Positions 44,008 to 56,000 of a DNA stretch of 64,000 nt are shown piece after piece. The notes under the pieces are model-generated. The model made no database searches and was not told where the DNA came from. It worked only from the letters and a program-made list of their open reading frames with translations. Source of the stretch: UBA8524 sp964215915 (GTDB lineage Bacteria > Bacteroidota > Bacteroidia > UBA8524). The stretch is from contig CAXPEB010000066.1 of the NCBI GenBank assembly GCA_964215915.1, forward strand, positions 1 to 64,000. Direction: 5' to 3'. The stretch's first letter is position 1; each line of letters starts with the position of its first letter. Position numbers and translations under genes: made by a program.

Positions 44008-44041
44008 AAAGCCGCGTCCCTAAAGGGATGTGGCTTTTTTT
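44008..44041 (+). terminator. Rho-independent terminator of the division cluster
   Basis: A 13-bp stem (AAAGCCGCGTCCC / GGGATGTGGCTTT) with a TAAA loop leads into a T-run. It is 24 nt after the ftsZ stop and ends the mraZ-ftsZ unit. Confidence 0.85.
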
Positions 44042-44237
44042 ATGATCCGGAGAAATGGACGGAAAACGGCCCTTTTATCAGCTTTTTCGCCATGAAGAAA
44101 AGTCCGGGATTTTGTAAAAAGCTGATAATCAGAGGTGATTTTCTGAGTGGTGGATTTCGGTTGGTAAACGGAACGCGCAAAATATCAGCTAGTTGTGCGT
44201 TTTATCGACGAATGAGTACGGGCCCTCATAGAATATA

Positions 44238-44270
44238 TTTGACATATAGTTAAGAGTAATTATAACTTCG
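44238..44270 (+). promoter_or_regulatory. Candidate promoter of the giant-protein cassette
   Basis: TTTG (44238-44241), a 21-nt spacer and TAACTTCG (44263-44270), one mismatch from TAnnTTTG. Transcription would start near 44275, leaving a leader of about 140 nt before the ATG at 44415. Confidence 0.45.
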
Positions 44271-44290
44271 GGTAATACTAAATCTTTGTA

Positions 44291-44390
44291 CAAGCCAGAA
44301 GTACAGTAAAGATAAGGGTTCAGGGGAAAGGCTATTAGCCATTAATGGGAAAGGTCTACGTGTGCCTCTGTAGGGGAGATACGGCTTGTC
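44291..44390 (+). ncRNA. Candidate structured leader RNA
   Basis: ACAAGCC (44291-44297) can pair with GGCTTGT (44384-44390), enclosing two small hairpins, GGCT-ATT-AGCC (44331-44341) and CCTC-TGTA-GGGG (44366-44377). This three-way layout, inside a long leader ahead of a very large gene, could be a riboswitch or a translational control element. I do not recognise a known class, and the pairing was found by eye only. Confidence 0.3.
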
Positions 44391-44414
44391 TAGAAGCGAA
44401 TACAAAGCGTATAA

Positions 44415-47400
44415 ATGATAATTAACTTAGAAATGGAAAGAAGACTACTTAGTTTTTGGCAAATCACCCGACGGCGATTTAAAGTGCCTCTAACCTTTAT
44501 GGTTTTGATGGCCTTTGGTTACGCGGTGAATGCGCAGAGTTATTGCACGCCGACTGTAACCAACCAGGCCTATTATTACATGGGCATCGTCCAATTTAAC
44601 ATGGGAGCCATATCCAACAATACTGGCCAGCCCAACCCTAACACGTATTACAATGATTACTCAGGTACCTTCTCCGCAGCCTTCCAGGCAGGGGATTATG
44701 TGAGTTATTCGGTTTTGATGGGGCAGAGTAATAATACCCAGGTTACCATATATATAGATTGGAACCAGGACAGGGTGTTTTCGCAATCGGAGCTGATGAG
44801 TAATACCGGCTCGGTGAATGCGAGCAACTGGTATAATGGAGGGTTCCAATTACCGGCCAGCCAGCGTGAAGGTGTTTACCGCATGCGTGTGGTAGGTGAT
44901 TACGGAAGTGCCCCGGCCAATAGCCCCTGTCACCTGAATTATACAGGTGAAGTGGAGGACTATACGTTTGTAGTAAGATCTAATAGTCTGGATGTGGTGG
45001 CAAATGACGCTCCTTTAAAACTGGAGATGGGTTCTAATATAATTACCACTGCCATTGGTAATGTTAGCCCTTCCACGACTGTAACCAGCTGTGAGATCGG
45101 GTACCGGTTGGACAACGGAACTGTAACCACGCAAAATATCAGCGGGGTGAATCTGAGTCCGCTGACAGCTACACCGGTTAACTTTTCGACTCCTTTGAAT
45201 ATTTCCACTCCGGGAGTCTATACGCTGAAAATCTGGGCTAGAAACCCGAATGGTACCGGTGCAGGTATTGATGACAATGACACGATTTACCGCACCCTTG
45301 ATGTATGTTATTCTCTTTCCGGAAATTATACCATCAATCCTTCCGGAAGCGGACCCACAAACTTTACCAGTTTTGCAGCAGCCATAGCAAAGTTGCATAC
45401 TTGCGGAGTGAGCGGACCGGTTCGCTTTACGGTATCTCCGGGTACTTATAATGAACAACTGGAGATCAATTCCATTGACGGAGCATCGGCCAGCAATCCG
45501 GTTATTTTTGATGGAGTAAATGCTGCCAGCCGAACGCTTTCTTACAATTCTACCGATGCCAATAACCGTCATGTGATCCGTTTCAATGGAGCTAGTTTCG
45601 TTGAATTCCGTAACCTGACCATTAACGCAACCGGTTCTTCATACGGATGGGCGGTGCACATGTATTCCAATACCCATAACATCCGTTTGGCTAAAAATAT
45701 AATCCGTACCTGGGATTACAATACCACTACCGGATCAACCAACTTTATCCCCGTGGTTTTAGCAAACTCTGCTACGAGCTATACATTTGGTTTGCAGAAC
45801 ACCTACGATATCGAAATCGATAGCAATACCATCCAGGGTGGGTACATCGGTGTATCCTGTTATGGATCAGGATCCAACTCCGGTGTATACGAGGTTAAAG
45901 TTCGGAATAACCGCATTGAGAACTTCTACTACTTCGGTACTTACATGGGGAATTGTGCTAACATGCAAGTTGAGCACAACAGGATTTCTCAGCGAACCAG
46001 CACAACTACCGGAGGATACGGTATTTATATGTCGGGTGTTTATGCTTCCGGCTCCTACCAGACCCGCGTTGTAGAGAACATCATTGAACGTAGCTACCAA
46101 TACGGAATTTACCTGAATAGTGTAGACAACAATTCGCTGCGCGGACTGGTTGCCAATAACATTACCGGACAAGGGCTGATCAATGTGAATGCTTACGGTA
46201 TCTATTCCGGGAACTCTGATAATATTGATTACTGGCATAATACCATTCTTAACCCATCGGCTACGACAAATACCGATGCTGCAGCACTGTTCCTGAATAA
46301 CTCTTCGGGTTCCGACGTTCGGAACAATATATTCTATGCCAACTCGGTTGGTGCAACGGCTTATGCCCTGCATGTGAGCAACGCGTCACAGATTTCCGTA
46401 CTCGATTACAATAACTACTATAAGGTTGGTGCGGATAAGTCTTCTCCTATCATCAAAATTGAGAATGACCTTTTTTCAGCCAATGACCTGAAAGGCGGTG
46501 GCGGTTTTAATACCAATAGTGTGAGCGAAGCCCCGCTCTTCCTTTCGCAAACCGATTACCACCTGTCGTCTATTGCCGCATCTCCTTTTGGAGAAGGCAG
46601 CCTCGGGCTTACCAAGGATGTAGATGGCAATGCACGTTGTAGCCTGTTCCCGACAATCGGTGCGGATGAGTCTACCTTTATCTCAGCCAATAATCCACAG
46701 ATCTTTGTGGATGACACGGTGTTTGTGGATGCTCCTACCCGGTTCTTTAATTCTGCCGCTCCCGGCGAACCAAAGAAACACAGCTGGGATGTAAATAATG
46801 GTGCCGCAACCTTCAGTACCCTGCATATTACGTATACCTTTAATCAAGCCGGTACGTATGCAGTGAAACTGGAAACAGAATCCTGCCAGGGTGTGGCCAC
46901 TGATACCAAACAAGTAATTGCGGTAGTTCCGGTTGTTCCTCCTGTTTCCGACTTTATTTCCAGTGCCAACAATGTTGACCAGGGTTACACTCTGAATCTG
47001 GTTGATCAGAGTACAGGCGGACCATCTTCCTGGGTATGGACGATTACTCCGGCCGCCGGTGTGCAGTTTACAAACGGAAACACCGTACAGAACCCCGAAG
47101 TGGTATTTACGGAAACCGGTAGCTATGAAGTTTGTCTGACTGCTTCCAACAGTGCCGGACAAGGAAACCAGATTTGTAAAACCGATTACATCCAGGTTAC
47201 CGAAGCCAACAATATGTGCGCATCTAACAAGGTGAGCAAAACCTCTTCAGGTAAATTGTTTGACGCGGGCGGACGCTTCGGCGATTATTCAAACGGATCC
47301 AACTGCGGATTCCTGATCGATCCTTGTGCAAGCTCCGTTACTCTGAGCTTTACCAGCTTCAATGTTGACCTCGGTGATTACCTGCGTGTTTATGACGGAA

Positions 47401-49973
47401 GCGATGCAAACGGGACTCCATTGCATACCGGAGCCGGATTTACCGGAACCATTGTACCTACCGACCTTACCGCTTCTACCGGTAAAATGTATGTACAGTT
47501 TGTAAGCAATTCTACCTCAACACGTTCAGGATTCGAAGCTTCCTGGACTTCAGTAAGTAAGAGCTTTAATGCCCCTGTGGCAGCCTTCCGTGCACCGGAT
47601 ACGCTTTATACCGGTACTGATTTTACCTTTATCAGTAACTCTACCGGTACCGATCCGGAAATCTCCTGGGACTTTAACGGTGATGATATTACCGATGCCA
47701 TGGGTGAAATAGCGAGTTACCAGTTCAATAACCCGGGAACATACCTGGTGCGTTTGGAAATTGAAGATTGCGGCGGTATAGACGGCGCCCTCAAATCAAT
47801 TGTGGTAATTGACCCCAATGCGAAACCCGATCCTGATTTTGTGAGCGATGTACGGACAATCGTACCGGGACAAACGGTTCGTTTCTATGACCGCTCAACT
47901 CAAGCGCCTCAAAACTGGCAGTGGAAAATCACTCCGGGAACCATCACGTATAAAAATGGTACGGATGAATACTCTCAAAACCCGATCATCTCTTTTAATC
48001 AGGTTGGTAACTACGATGTGAAACTTATCGCAACCAATGCTTTTGGAACCGATAGTGTGCTGAAGACTTCTGCCATCAACGTAGTGGAATACTGCTTCCC
48101 GGGAGCCGGACTTAATACGGACCTTGGAATTACCCGTGTGACTTTTGCCGGTATTGATAATGTATCGGTAATCGGACCGCAAACGTATTCCGATTATTCA
48201 ACCAGCGTAAAATCTGCAGCCGTTCAAAAAGGTACCAAATACCCGATCACCATCCTGCGTGCTACCAATAATGAGGATATGTCACGTAAGGTATGGATTG
48301 ATTATAACGGTGACGGAGTATTCTCCGCTAATGAAGAAGTCGCTGGTCATGTAGCAGATAAATCCATCAGCTGGACGGATTCCATCGCTATACCGACAAC
48401 AGTATCGGAAGGTTCTACACGGATGCGTATCGGAACCAGTTACGGAATTACCAATAACAGCCCATGCGGCGTGAATCCTTACGGGGAGTTTGAAGACTAT
48501 ACCATCACCATTTATGAAAACCTCACCCGTCCGGTGATTACACTCATCGGCTCTGAAGTGGTGAATATCGAAGTGGGTCAGTCTTATTCTGACTCAGGAG
48601 CCACCGCTACGGATGATCTCGACGGTAACCTGACTGCCAACCTGATTAGCAGCACCAACCTGAACACCCAAGTGGTAGGTACTTATTATTACCGCTACAG
48701 TGTAACAGACAACAACGGTAACAGTGCTGAAGAAACACGTATCATTAATGTAACACCTGATATCACTCCTCCTCAAATCACCCTGTTGGGCAACAACCCC
48801 TTCAATGTGGTATTGGGTAGCCAGTTTGTAGATCCGGGTGCTACCGCCGTGGATAATCTTGACGGTGTAATTACTTCCCGCATCCAGGTAACCGGTTTTG
48901 TGAACAGTTTCCAGATCGGACAGTACACCCTGACTTACAGTGTGAGCGATTTGGCAGGTAACCTTACCACCGATCAGCGTACAGTGATCGTGGGAGATAC
49001 CACACTTCCGAATATCTACCTGAAAGGCGCGGATACCGTATACATCGCTCTTGGCGCTGCGTACAATGATCCGGGTGCTATCGTGATCGACAATGGCTCT
49101 GCCAACCTACCGTATAATGTTGACCTGAGTGTTATCGATAATACCGTGGTAGGTGACTATACATTGACCTATACAGCTACTGATAGTTCAGGTAACCAAG
49201 CTCTTCCGGTTTACCGTGTAGTAGGAGTACGTGACATTACTGCTCCTATGCTGACCCTTCTGGGAGACACGGTTCGTATGGAAGTACATACCTTCTATAA
49301 TGAGCCGGGTTATCTGGTAAGTGATAACTACGATGCAACTGTACCGGTTGTGATTTCCGGATCGGTAGATACGGCGCATACCGGCCTCTACCTCCTGATC
49401 TACAGTGCAACCGATGCCGGTGGTAACAGCTCCGCCGTGCGCTACCGGATTGTGCAGGTTATGGATACAAAAGCACCGGTTATCGAACTGAATGGCGATA
49501 AGATACTTACCCTTTGCCGCTGGGAGAAATACACAGATCCCGGTTATGTGGTAACCGACAACTACGATCAAAATATCGAAGTGGAAGTGGAAAGCAACCT
49601 GAACACCAGCTGGGAAGGTCTGTATTCTATCCGCTACACTGCTGAGGATGAAGCCGGCAACAAAGCTCTTGCCCAGGAACGCCTGATCCGTGTGATTGCC
49701 TGTGTAACAGGTATAGACGATCAGGAAGACATGAAGCTGAGCCTGTATCCGAACCCAAGCACGGGTGAAGTTCACCTCAGATCTGAGACCGGATTCCGGT
49801 CTGAGCCGGAGATCCTGATCACCGATGCTCAAGGCAAAACGGTCAACTTCCACAGCGAAAAAACTTCCGATGAGGTCCATATCGACCTTGGAAATAGTGC
49901 TCCCGGAATCTATTTCGTTCGCGTTAATCTGAACGGAAACCTAAGCACATTTAAGATTCAACTTACACGTTGA
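44415..49973 (+). CDS. Giant T9SS surface protein 1 (one beta-helix head)
   Basis: 1852 aa; ATG at 44433 is an alternative start. A signal peptide ends near residue 40 (GYAVNAQ). Domains by DNA position: GEVED (44535-44975, ends GEVEDYTF), CARDB-like (44985-45305), right-handed beta-helix (45310-46680, many Asn/Gly turns such as NNSGSDVRNN), two PKD (46690-47210), CUB (47212-47560, LGDYLRVYDGSD), two PKD (47570-48090), GEVED (48090-48520), five DUF5011-like Ig repeats (48525-49705, each with a 'DPG...V.DN' core) and a type A T9SS sorting domain (49725-49973, LSLYPNPSTGEV). It is probably exported and anchored to the outer surface, perhaps binding glycans or serving as an adhesin; no enzyme motif is sure. 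Three such genes lie in tandem. Confidence 0.85.
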   Translation: MIINLEMERRLLSFWQITRRRFKVPLTFMVLMAFGYAVNAQSYCTPTVTNQAYYYMGIVQFNMGAISNNTGQPNPNTYYNDYSGTFSAAFQAGDYVSYSVLMGQSNNTQVTIYIDWNQDRVFSQSELMSNTGSVNASNWYNGGFQLPASQREGVYRMRVVGDYGSAPANSPCHLNYTGEVEDYTFVVRSNSLDVVANDAPLKLEMGSNIITTAIGNVSPSTTVTSCEIGYRLDNGTVTTQNISGVNLSPLTATPVNFSTPLNISTPGVYTLKIWARNPNGTGAGIDDNDTIYRTLDVCYSLSGNYTINPSGSGPTNFTSFAAAIAKLHTCGVSGPVRFTVSPGTYNEQLEINSIDGASASNPVIFDGVNAASRTLSYNSTDANNRHVIRFNGASFVEFRNLTINATGSSYGWAVHMYSNTHNIRLAKNIIRTWDYNTTTGSTNFIPVVLANSATSYTFGLQNTYDIEIDSNTIQGGYIGVSCYGSGSNSGVYEVKVRNNRIENFYYFGTYMGNCANMQVEHNRISQRTSTTTGGYGIYMSGVYASGSYQTRVVENIIERSYQYGIYLNSVDNNSLRGLVANNITGQGLINVNAYGIYSGNSDNIDYWHNTILNPSATTNTDAAALFLNNSSGSDVRNNIFYANSVGATAYALHVSNASQISVLDYNNYYKVGADKSSPIIKIENDLFSANDLKGGGGFNTNSVSEAPLFLSQTDYHLSSIAASPFGEGSLGLTKDVDGNARCSLFPTIGADESTFISANNPQIFVDDTVFVDAPTRFFNSAAPGEPKKHSWDVNNGAATFSTLHITYTFNQAGTYAVKLETESCQGVATDTKQVIAVVPVVPPVSDFISSANNVDQGYTLNLVDQSTGGPSSWVWTITPAAGVQFTNGNTVQNPEVVFTETGSYEVCLTASNSAGQGNQICKTDYIQVTEANNMCASNKVSKTSSGKLFDAGGRFGDYSNGSNCGFLIDPCASSVTLSFTSFNVDLGDYLRVYDGSDANGTPLHTGAGFTGTIVPTDLTASTGKMYVQFVSNSTSTRSGFEASWTSVSKSFNAPVAAFRAPDTLYTGTDFTFISNSTGTDPEISWDFNGDDITDAMGEIASYQFNNPGTYLVRLEIEDCGGIDGALKSIVVIDPNAKPDPDFVSDVRTIVPGQTVRFYDRSTQAPQNWQWKITPGTITYKNGTDEYSQNPIISFNQVGNYDVKLIATNAFGTDSVLKTSAINVVEYCFPGAGLNTDLGITRVTFAGIDNVSVIGPQTYSDYSTSVKSAAVQKGTKYPITILRATNNEDMSRKVWIDYNGDGVFSANEEVAGHVADKSISWTDSIAIPTTVSEGSTRMRIGTSYGITNNSPCGVNPYGEFEDYTITIYENLTRPVITLIGSEVVNIEVGQSYSDSGATATDDLDGNLTANLISSTNLNTQVVGTYYYRYSVTDNNGNSAEETRIINVTPDITPPQITLLGNNPFNVVLGSQFVDPGATAVDNLDGVITSRIQVTGFVNSFQIGQYTLTYSVSDLAGNLTTDQRTVIVGDTTLPNIYLKGADTVYIALGAAYNDPGAIVIDNGSANLPYNVDLSVIDNTVVGDYTLTYTATDSSGNQALPVYRVVGVRDITAPMLTLLGDTVRMEVHTFYNEPGYLVSDNYDATVPVVISGSVDTAHTGLYLLIYSATDAGGNSSAVRYRIVQVMDTKAPVIELNGDKILTLCRWEKYTDPGYVVTDNYDQNIEVEVESNLNTSWEGLYSIRYTAEDEAGNKALAQERLIRVIACVTGIDDQEDMKLSLYPNPSTGEVHLRSETGFRSEPEILITDAQGKTVNFHSEKTSDEVHIDLGNSAPGIYFVRVNLNGNLSTFKIQLTR

Positions 49974-49987
49974 GATTTGGTTTGGCA

Positions 49988-50019
49988 GGCTGGCGGACTT
50001 CGGTCCGCCGGCCTCTTTT
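49988..50019 (+). terminator. Hairpin between giant genes 1 and 2
   Basis: An 11-bp stem (one G-T pair) capped by a TTCG tetraloop, an extra-stable RNA fold, then TCTTTTA. It begins 14 nt after one stop codon and ends 16 nt before the next start codon. It is either a terminator with read-through or a stabiliser. Confidence 0.7.
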
Positions 50020-50035
50020 AAAGTGTAGACATTCA

Positions 50036-53000
50036 ATGAAAAACAAATACCCAAAACACATGAAAGCCAGAGTTTTATTACAAAGCCTGTTCTTTCTTAT
50101 TGCCCTAACGGCAGGGCCATGGGCAAGAGGACAATCCTATTGTACGCCTTCCTTCACCAATTTGAATTCCTACAACTGCGGTATCAGTGCCCTTACCATG
50201 GGGTCTCTGTACAACAGTACAGGAACGAACTATCAGCAACCTTACACTGATTTTTCTGCTTCCATGTTTGTCAGCTACACCGCTGGAGCTACCGTGAATT
50301 ATTCGGTGCTTGCCGGGCCAAGTAACTCGACAAACGTTGCGGTGTACATTGATTGGAACAACGATTACAACTTCTCGGCTTCCGAGAAAATGGATGAATC
50401 CGGTCAGTTTAACTCAAACAGCACCTACAACGGTTCATTCGATGTGCCCATTACCCAAACCCCCGGTGTTTACCGGATGCGGGTTGCCGGTGATATCGGG
50501 TTCATTTCTCCTCCCGGACCTTGTAGTATGACTTATTCCGGAGATGTGGAGGACTACAGCTTTGTGGTTCTGAACAACTCTCTGGATGTTATGGCCATCG
50601 ATGCCAATAAAACGCTGAATATCGGTAACAATACCATTTCACTGACTTTTGCTAACGTAACCCAGGGAACAACGGTAAATACCGTTGACATCGGTTATAG
50701 CCTGAATAACGGGACTCCTGTTACCCAATCCCTGAGCAGCCTTGGGCTGACGCAGGGTGGTATTCAATCGGTAAATTTCAGCCAACTGCTGAATATCTCT
50801 ACTCCGGGTATCTATACCCTGAAGGTGTGGGTGCGTAACCCTAACGGACAGGGTGGAGGTATCAATACCAATGATACCATTACCCGGGTTATCCAGGCCT
50901 GTTACCCCCTGAATGGTACGTATACCATTGACCCAAATGGTTCAGGTGGATCCAACTTCACCACATTTGAAGATGCGGTTAGTCAACTGATCACCTGCGG
51001 GGTGAATGGCCCTGTGGATTTCCAGATTGCTTCCGGCACTTATGCCGAGCAGATCAGTATCCCGGAAATTTCCGGTGCTTCTTCCACCAATACGATTCGT
51101 TTCGTAGGTGCCGGAAGAAGTTCAACCACGCTTACCTATGCCAATCAGGATAATGATAAACGGCACACGCTGCAATTCAACGGAGCTTCTTATATCTCTT
51201 TTGAAAACATGACGATCCGCTCCACAAACGGTTCGTTTGGCTGGACTGTGCATCTGACCGGTTCCGGCGGGGTGCATGACATCAAACTGAGAAAGCTGGA
51301 TATTCTTTGTGACGGAGGAGGAACCAGTACCACCAATAATAATTTTATCGGGGTGGCATTCTCTGCTTCTTCATCCAACAATACCTCTAACGTACTGGCA
51401 TACAACAACCTTGTGGATAGTTGTTTGATTACCGGTGGTTATTGCGGAATTTCCTTCTATGGGGTAACCAGCAATAACTCCAACTACGGAAACTACTTCA
51501 CGAACAATACTATCCAGGACGCCTATTACTACGGGATCTATACCGGCTATCTCCATGAGATGAAAATCATGGGCAATGTGATTACCCCGAGAACTACCGG
51601 TAATACAACTACAAACTCACAAGGTATCTACTCTGCAAATAGCAGTAACAGTTACCCACTTCTGCATGAAATCAGCGGAAACCGCATATATAACTGCGGT
51701 ACTTATGGCATCTACCTTACTTCTTCAAGTGGTTCGGTGGGTTCCCGCGGTGTGATCAAAAACAACATGATCGGTGGGGACTTCCGCAGTACTTCCAATA
51801 ACTACGGTATCTACATGAATTACAGTTACTGGTGGAATGTGTACAACAACTCCATTAACATGAATTCTAACCCGAGTGGAGATAATGTTGGCTTCTATAC
51901 TACCAATAACTCCAACCAGTTCAACCTGGATGTGCGGAATAACATGATTCAGGTAACAGGTACTTCAGGGAATTTACTGGCGCTTTTTGCCTCTGATGCA
52001 ACCGTATTCTCCAACCTTGACTACAATAACTATGTGGTTAAGAACGGACCTAACCTGATCAATATCGGTCAGTCTCTGAGCGCGGCGAACTTCAAAGGAG
52101 CGTATTCTTTTAACAGCAATTCCTTTTCTATTGAGTCTCCGTTCCAGAGCAGCACGAACCTGAGATATTCTAACGGTTGTGTAACCGGTATCCAGCTTGC
52201 AGAAGTAACTAAGGATATCGATGGGGACACCCGTACCTCCACTCCGAATGTGGGTGCCGATGAGTTTATCAATGCCTCTACCAATGACATTGGTATATTG
52301 AGCATCGTTTCACCTTCCACCCAGGTTTCTCCAGGGGCTCAGGATGTGGTGGTTCGTCTGAAAAACTTCGGAACCAATACCATCACTTCCGCACAGATTT
52401 CCTATATGCATAACGGAGGAACTCCTGTAACGATTTCCTGGTCAGGTGTTCTGTTACCCTGCGGTGAGGTGGATATTACTTTCACCGGAAGCAATCAGGT
52501 AACCATTGTTGCGGGTATCAATAATATCCATGCATACACAACACTTCCTAACGGTGCTGCCGATAACTTCCCGGGTAATGACGGAACGGAAACACAGGTT
52601 TGTCCTGCCATGAGCGGAAACTTTACCATTGATCAGAACGGATCCGGTGGTAGTAACTTCAAAAGCTTCAAAGCGGCAGTAGATGCCCTTTCCTGTTCCG
52701 GTCTTAATGGCCCGGTTTATTTTAGCGTTGCAGCCGGTAATTACAACGAGCAAATTGAAATCCGCAATATCCAGGGATCGTCTTCTGTTAACACGATCAC
52801 TTTTGACGGAGGCGACGGTAATGCGGCCAGCCGTGTTCTGACATTCTCCAATGCGCAGAACACCAATCGCCATACCTTGCTTTTGGACAATGTTAAGTAT
52901 CTGACGCTTAGAAATATCAGTGTTCTGGGCCAAAGCCCCAACTATGGCTGGGTTATCCACCTGTTTGGAAACGGTAACGAGAACATCAGTATCGAAAATT

Positions 53001-56000
53001 GCCGTGTAGGTTTGTCCGGTTCACCGGCAAGCTCCACCAGCAGCAACTTCATTCCTATCGTTGCATGTAACAACAGCACCTCGCAGTATAACAATGCGAC
53101 GTTCAAGAACATCACGGTTGATAGTTGTGAGATCCTGCGCGGATATTTCGGAATATTCTTCTACGGTAACAACAACAGCAACAACACAGACATTTTTGTT
53201 ACCAATAACTATTTCGATCAGCCTTATTACTATGGCTACTACCATTACTACACCAATGCGGTAAAGGTTGAAAACAATGTGGTAAGAATGCGTCCCGGGA
53301 ATACCAATAGCTACGGGTTCTACATGACCAGTACATATGCTACCGGTTCTTCCTTTACCAGCTTTGCCAACAACATCATTACCAATGCCGGTCGTTATGG
53401 TATCTACCTGTCCTCAGTTGATAATAACAGCTCATCCAAAAAAGGGGAGATCGTAAACAACATGATCGGAGGTGGTTTTACCCATTCTTCAAGTGTTGGT
53501 CTGTACATGTCTTCTTGCGATGCCTGGAACATTTATCATAACAGCATCAACATCGATTACAGGATTACCTCTTCTACTTCAGCAGCCTGGTACGCCAGCA
53601 GTTGTACGCAGTTGGATGCAAGGAACAACGTTTTTGCGTTGACCAATCCTTCACAAAACAGCGGTTCGGTATTCCCGGTATATATGAACGGAAGCTCCGG
53701 ACTTGTATGTGATTATAACAACTACTACAAGCCTGGATCTACCAGCAACTTTATCCGGATTAACGGATCGAACTACAATGCCAGCAACTTCATCGGTGGC
53801 GGAGGATTTAACAACAATTCTTATTTCCGCTATCCGGAGTTCATCAGTTCAATGGATCTGCACTCCAATAATGGTTGTTTGATCGGAACACAGCTTGCTT
53901 CCGTAACAAAGGATATCGATGGCGATAACCGCCCATCTAACCCAAGCCTGGGTGCCGATGAGGGGTATAGCCTTGATGCCAATGTCAGTGCAATCATCGC
54001 TCCTTCCGGAACTACTGTTACCGGCACACAGGATGTGATTTACAGAGTGAAGAATGGCGGCAAAACCACCATCACTTCCTTTACGGCCTACTACTCCATT
54101 AACGGTGGCGCGCCGGTAAGTCAAAACTGGACTGGCACCATGGATCCTTGTGATTCCGTGACCATCACCTTTACCGGTGGACAAGCTGCAGCCATCCCGA
54201 ACAGCGGTGTGGTTACACTGGCTGCCTACATCGGCGGTGTAAACGGAGGTAATGACGACAACCAGTTGAATGACTCCACTTCCAACGCTTATTGCAACGG
54301 TCCGATGAGCGGTGTTTACACCGTAATTCCGGGTAATGCGGCTAACCGTAACTTCCCTGATCTGGCCACAGTAATGAATGTGCTCAACTCTTGTGGTATG
54401 AGTGGCGATGTGGAACTGCAAATTGGCACCGGAGTATTCCAAAACCAGGTTCTGCTTGACCCCAACCAGATCAGTGGTTTGGCTAGTTACCGCCTGTCCT
54501 TCATCGGGGTTGATTCTGCCAGTTCAATCATTACCTACAACAGCGGAGGATATACAGTACGGCTTAACGGTGCAGACAATGTAACCTTCCGCAACCTGGG
54601 TATTCATAACACAGGTACCAGCAGTGCCTTTGCGGTTCACCTGACCAATGGTGCGGATAACAACCTGTTTGAGCATTGTCATATCTCTGCTCCCTCGGTT
54701 TCCAATACTTCCGTAATCGCATTCGGAATTATGGGACCGAGCTATACCAATACCGGTCAGATCTGGGGTCAGAACAACACCCTGCAGGATAGCCGTATAG
54801 AAGGCGGTTACCGTACCGTACATATCTACGGATCAGGTAACTCCAGCCTGCTTGCGCCAAGCAACCGCGTACTTCGCAACTACATTGTTGACGGATACAA
54901 CTATAGTGTTTACTTCTACTTCCAGTCTTCACCGGAATTAGTTGACAACTATATTACCGCTCCCTCAACGGCTTCTGCGGTTAGCTACTACAGTTACTGC
55001 GAATCCATTAAAGTTGAGCGGAACTTCATTTATGGAGCAAACCAGTATGGTCTCTACCTGACACAGTGTAACCCCAGTACCAGTTACCCAACCGGTGTGG
55101 TTACCAATAACATGATCGGTGGGCAGAGCAACACAGGTACTCCTTATGGTATTTACACCATCAATACCTACAACATGAACTTCTTCCACAACTCGATCTA
55201 TATGAACGGTAACGGAAATACTTCCCGTGCCTTCTATCAGAGTAACGGATCAGGTAACCAGTTGGTGAACAATATCTTTGTAAGTGATGCTCCGAACGGG
55301 CATGCCATGTACTTGAACTCCAACAACGCGTTCAATACCGTGGATTACAACATACTCTACTCAGCCTCTGCCAACCTGGCTTATACCTGGGGGACAACGT
55401 TCTATGACATGGCTTCTCTGCAAGCCTCGAACGCTAACTTCAACGTAAATTCCCTGTCTCAGTTCCCGAACTTCATCAATGTAGCGGGTGTAGAACCTAA
55501 CCTGCACCTTACCAGTGATGTAGCTGCTCCGCAGGGTGATAATACCCTGGGTGTAAATGTGGACATTGACAATGATAGCCGTTGCCCGGTTTCCAAAACC
55601 ATTGGGGCGGATGAGTCCGAGTACATTGATGCCGTGACCATTCGTTTCACCATGTCCGATACCGTATTCGTGAACGCTCCCTTTACCGCTATCAATGCGG
55701 ATATCCCGGGAAGCCTGCGTAGCTACGAATGGGACTTCGGTAACGACGGATCCATTGATGCGACCACGTTCAACGCTACTTATGCCTTTAACACCACCGG
55801 TGTTAAAGAAGTAAAACTGAAAAGTTCTTCCTGTAACGGTGCAGACAGTCTGATTCTGACTGTTGTCGTGATCAACCCGACCGCCATCCCGCAGGCTGAC
55901 TTTATCTCTGATAAATACACCCTGGCTCCGTTTGAGACCATGAAGTTGCAGGATCTCAGTACCAACGGACCTACCGCCTGGACCTGGAGCATTACACCTA

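Larger units (their letters stand above)
44042..44414 (+). other. Intergenic region between ftsZ and the first giant gene
   Basis: I see no gene in this stretch; the small ORF at 44005-44253 overlaps the terminator and has no family features. The 3' part holds a promoter candidate (44238-44270) and a long leader with predicted pairing (44291-44390), each described separately. The 5' part (44042-44230) shows nothing I can name. Confidence 0.7.

Noticed and set aside
44005..44253. An 82-aa plus-strand ORF just after ftsZ
   Set aside because: It starts inside the ftsZ terminator, has no recognised domain, and occupies the promoter region of the next gene.
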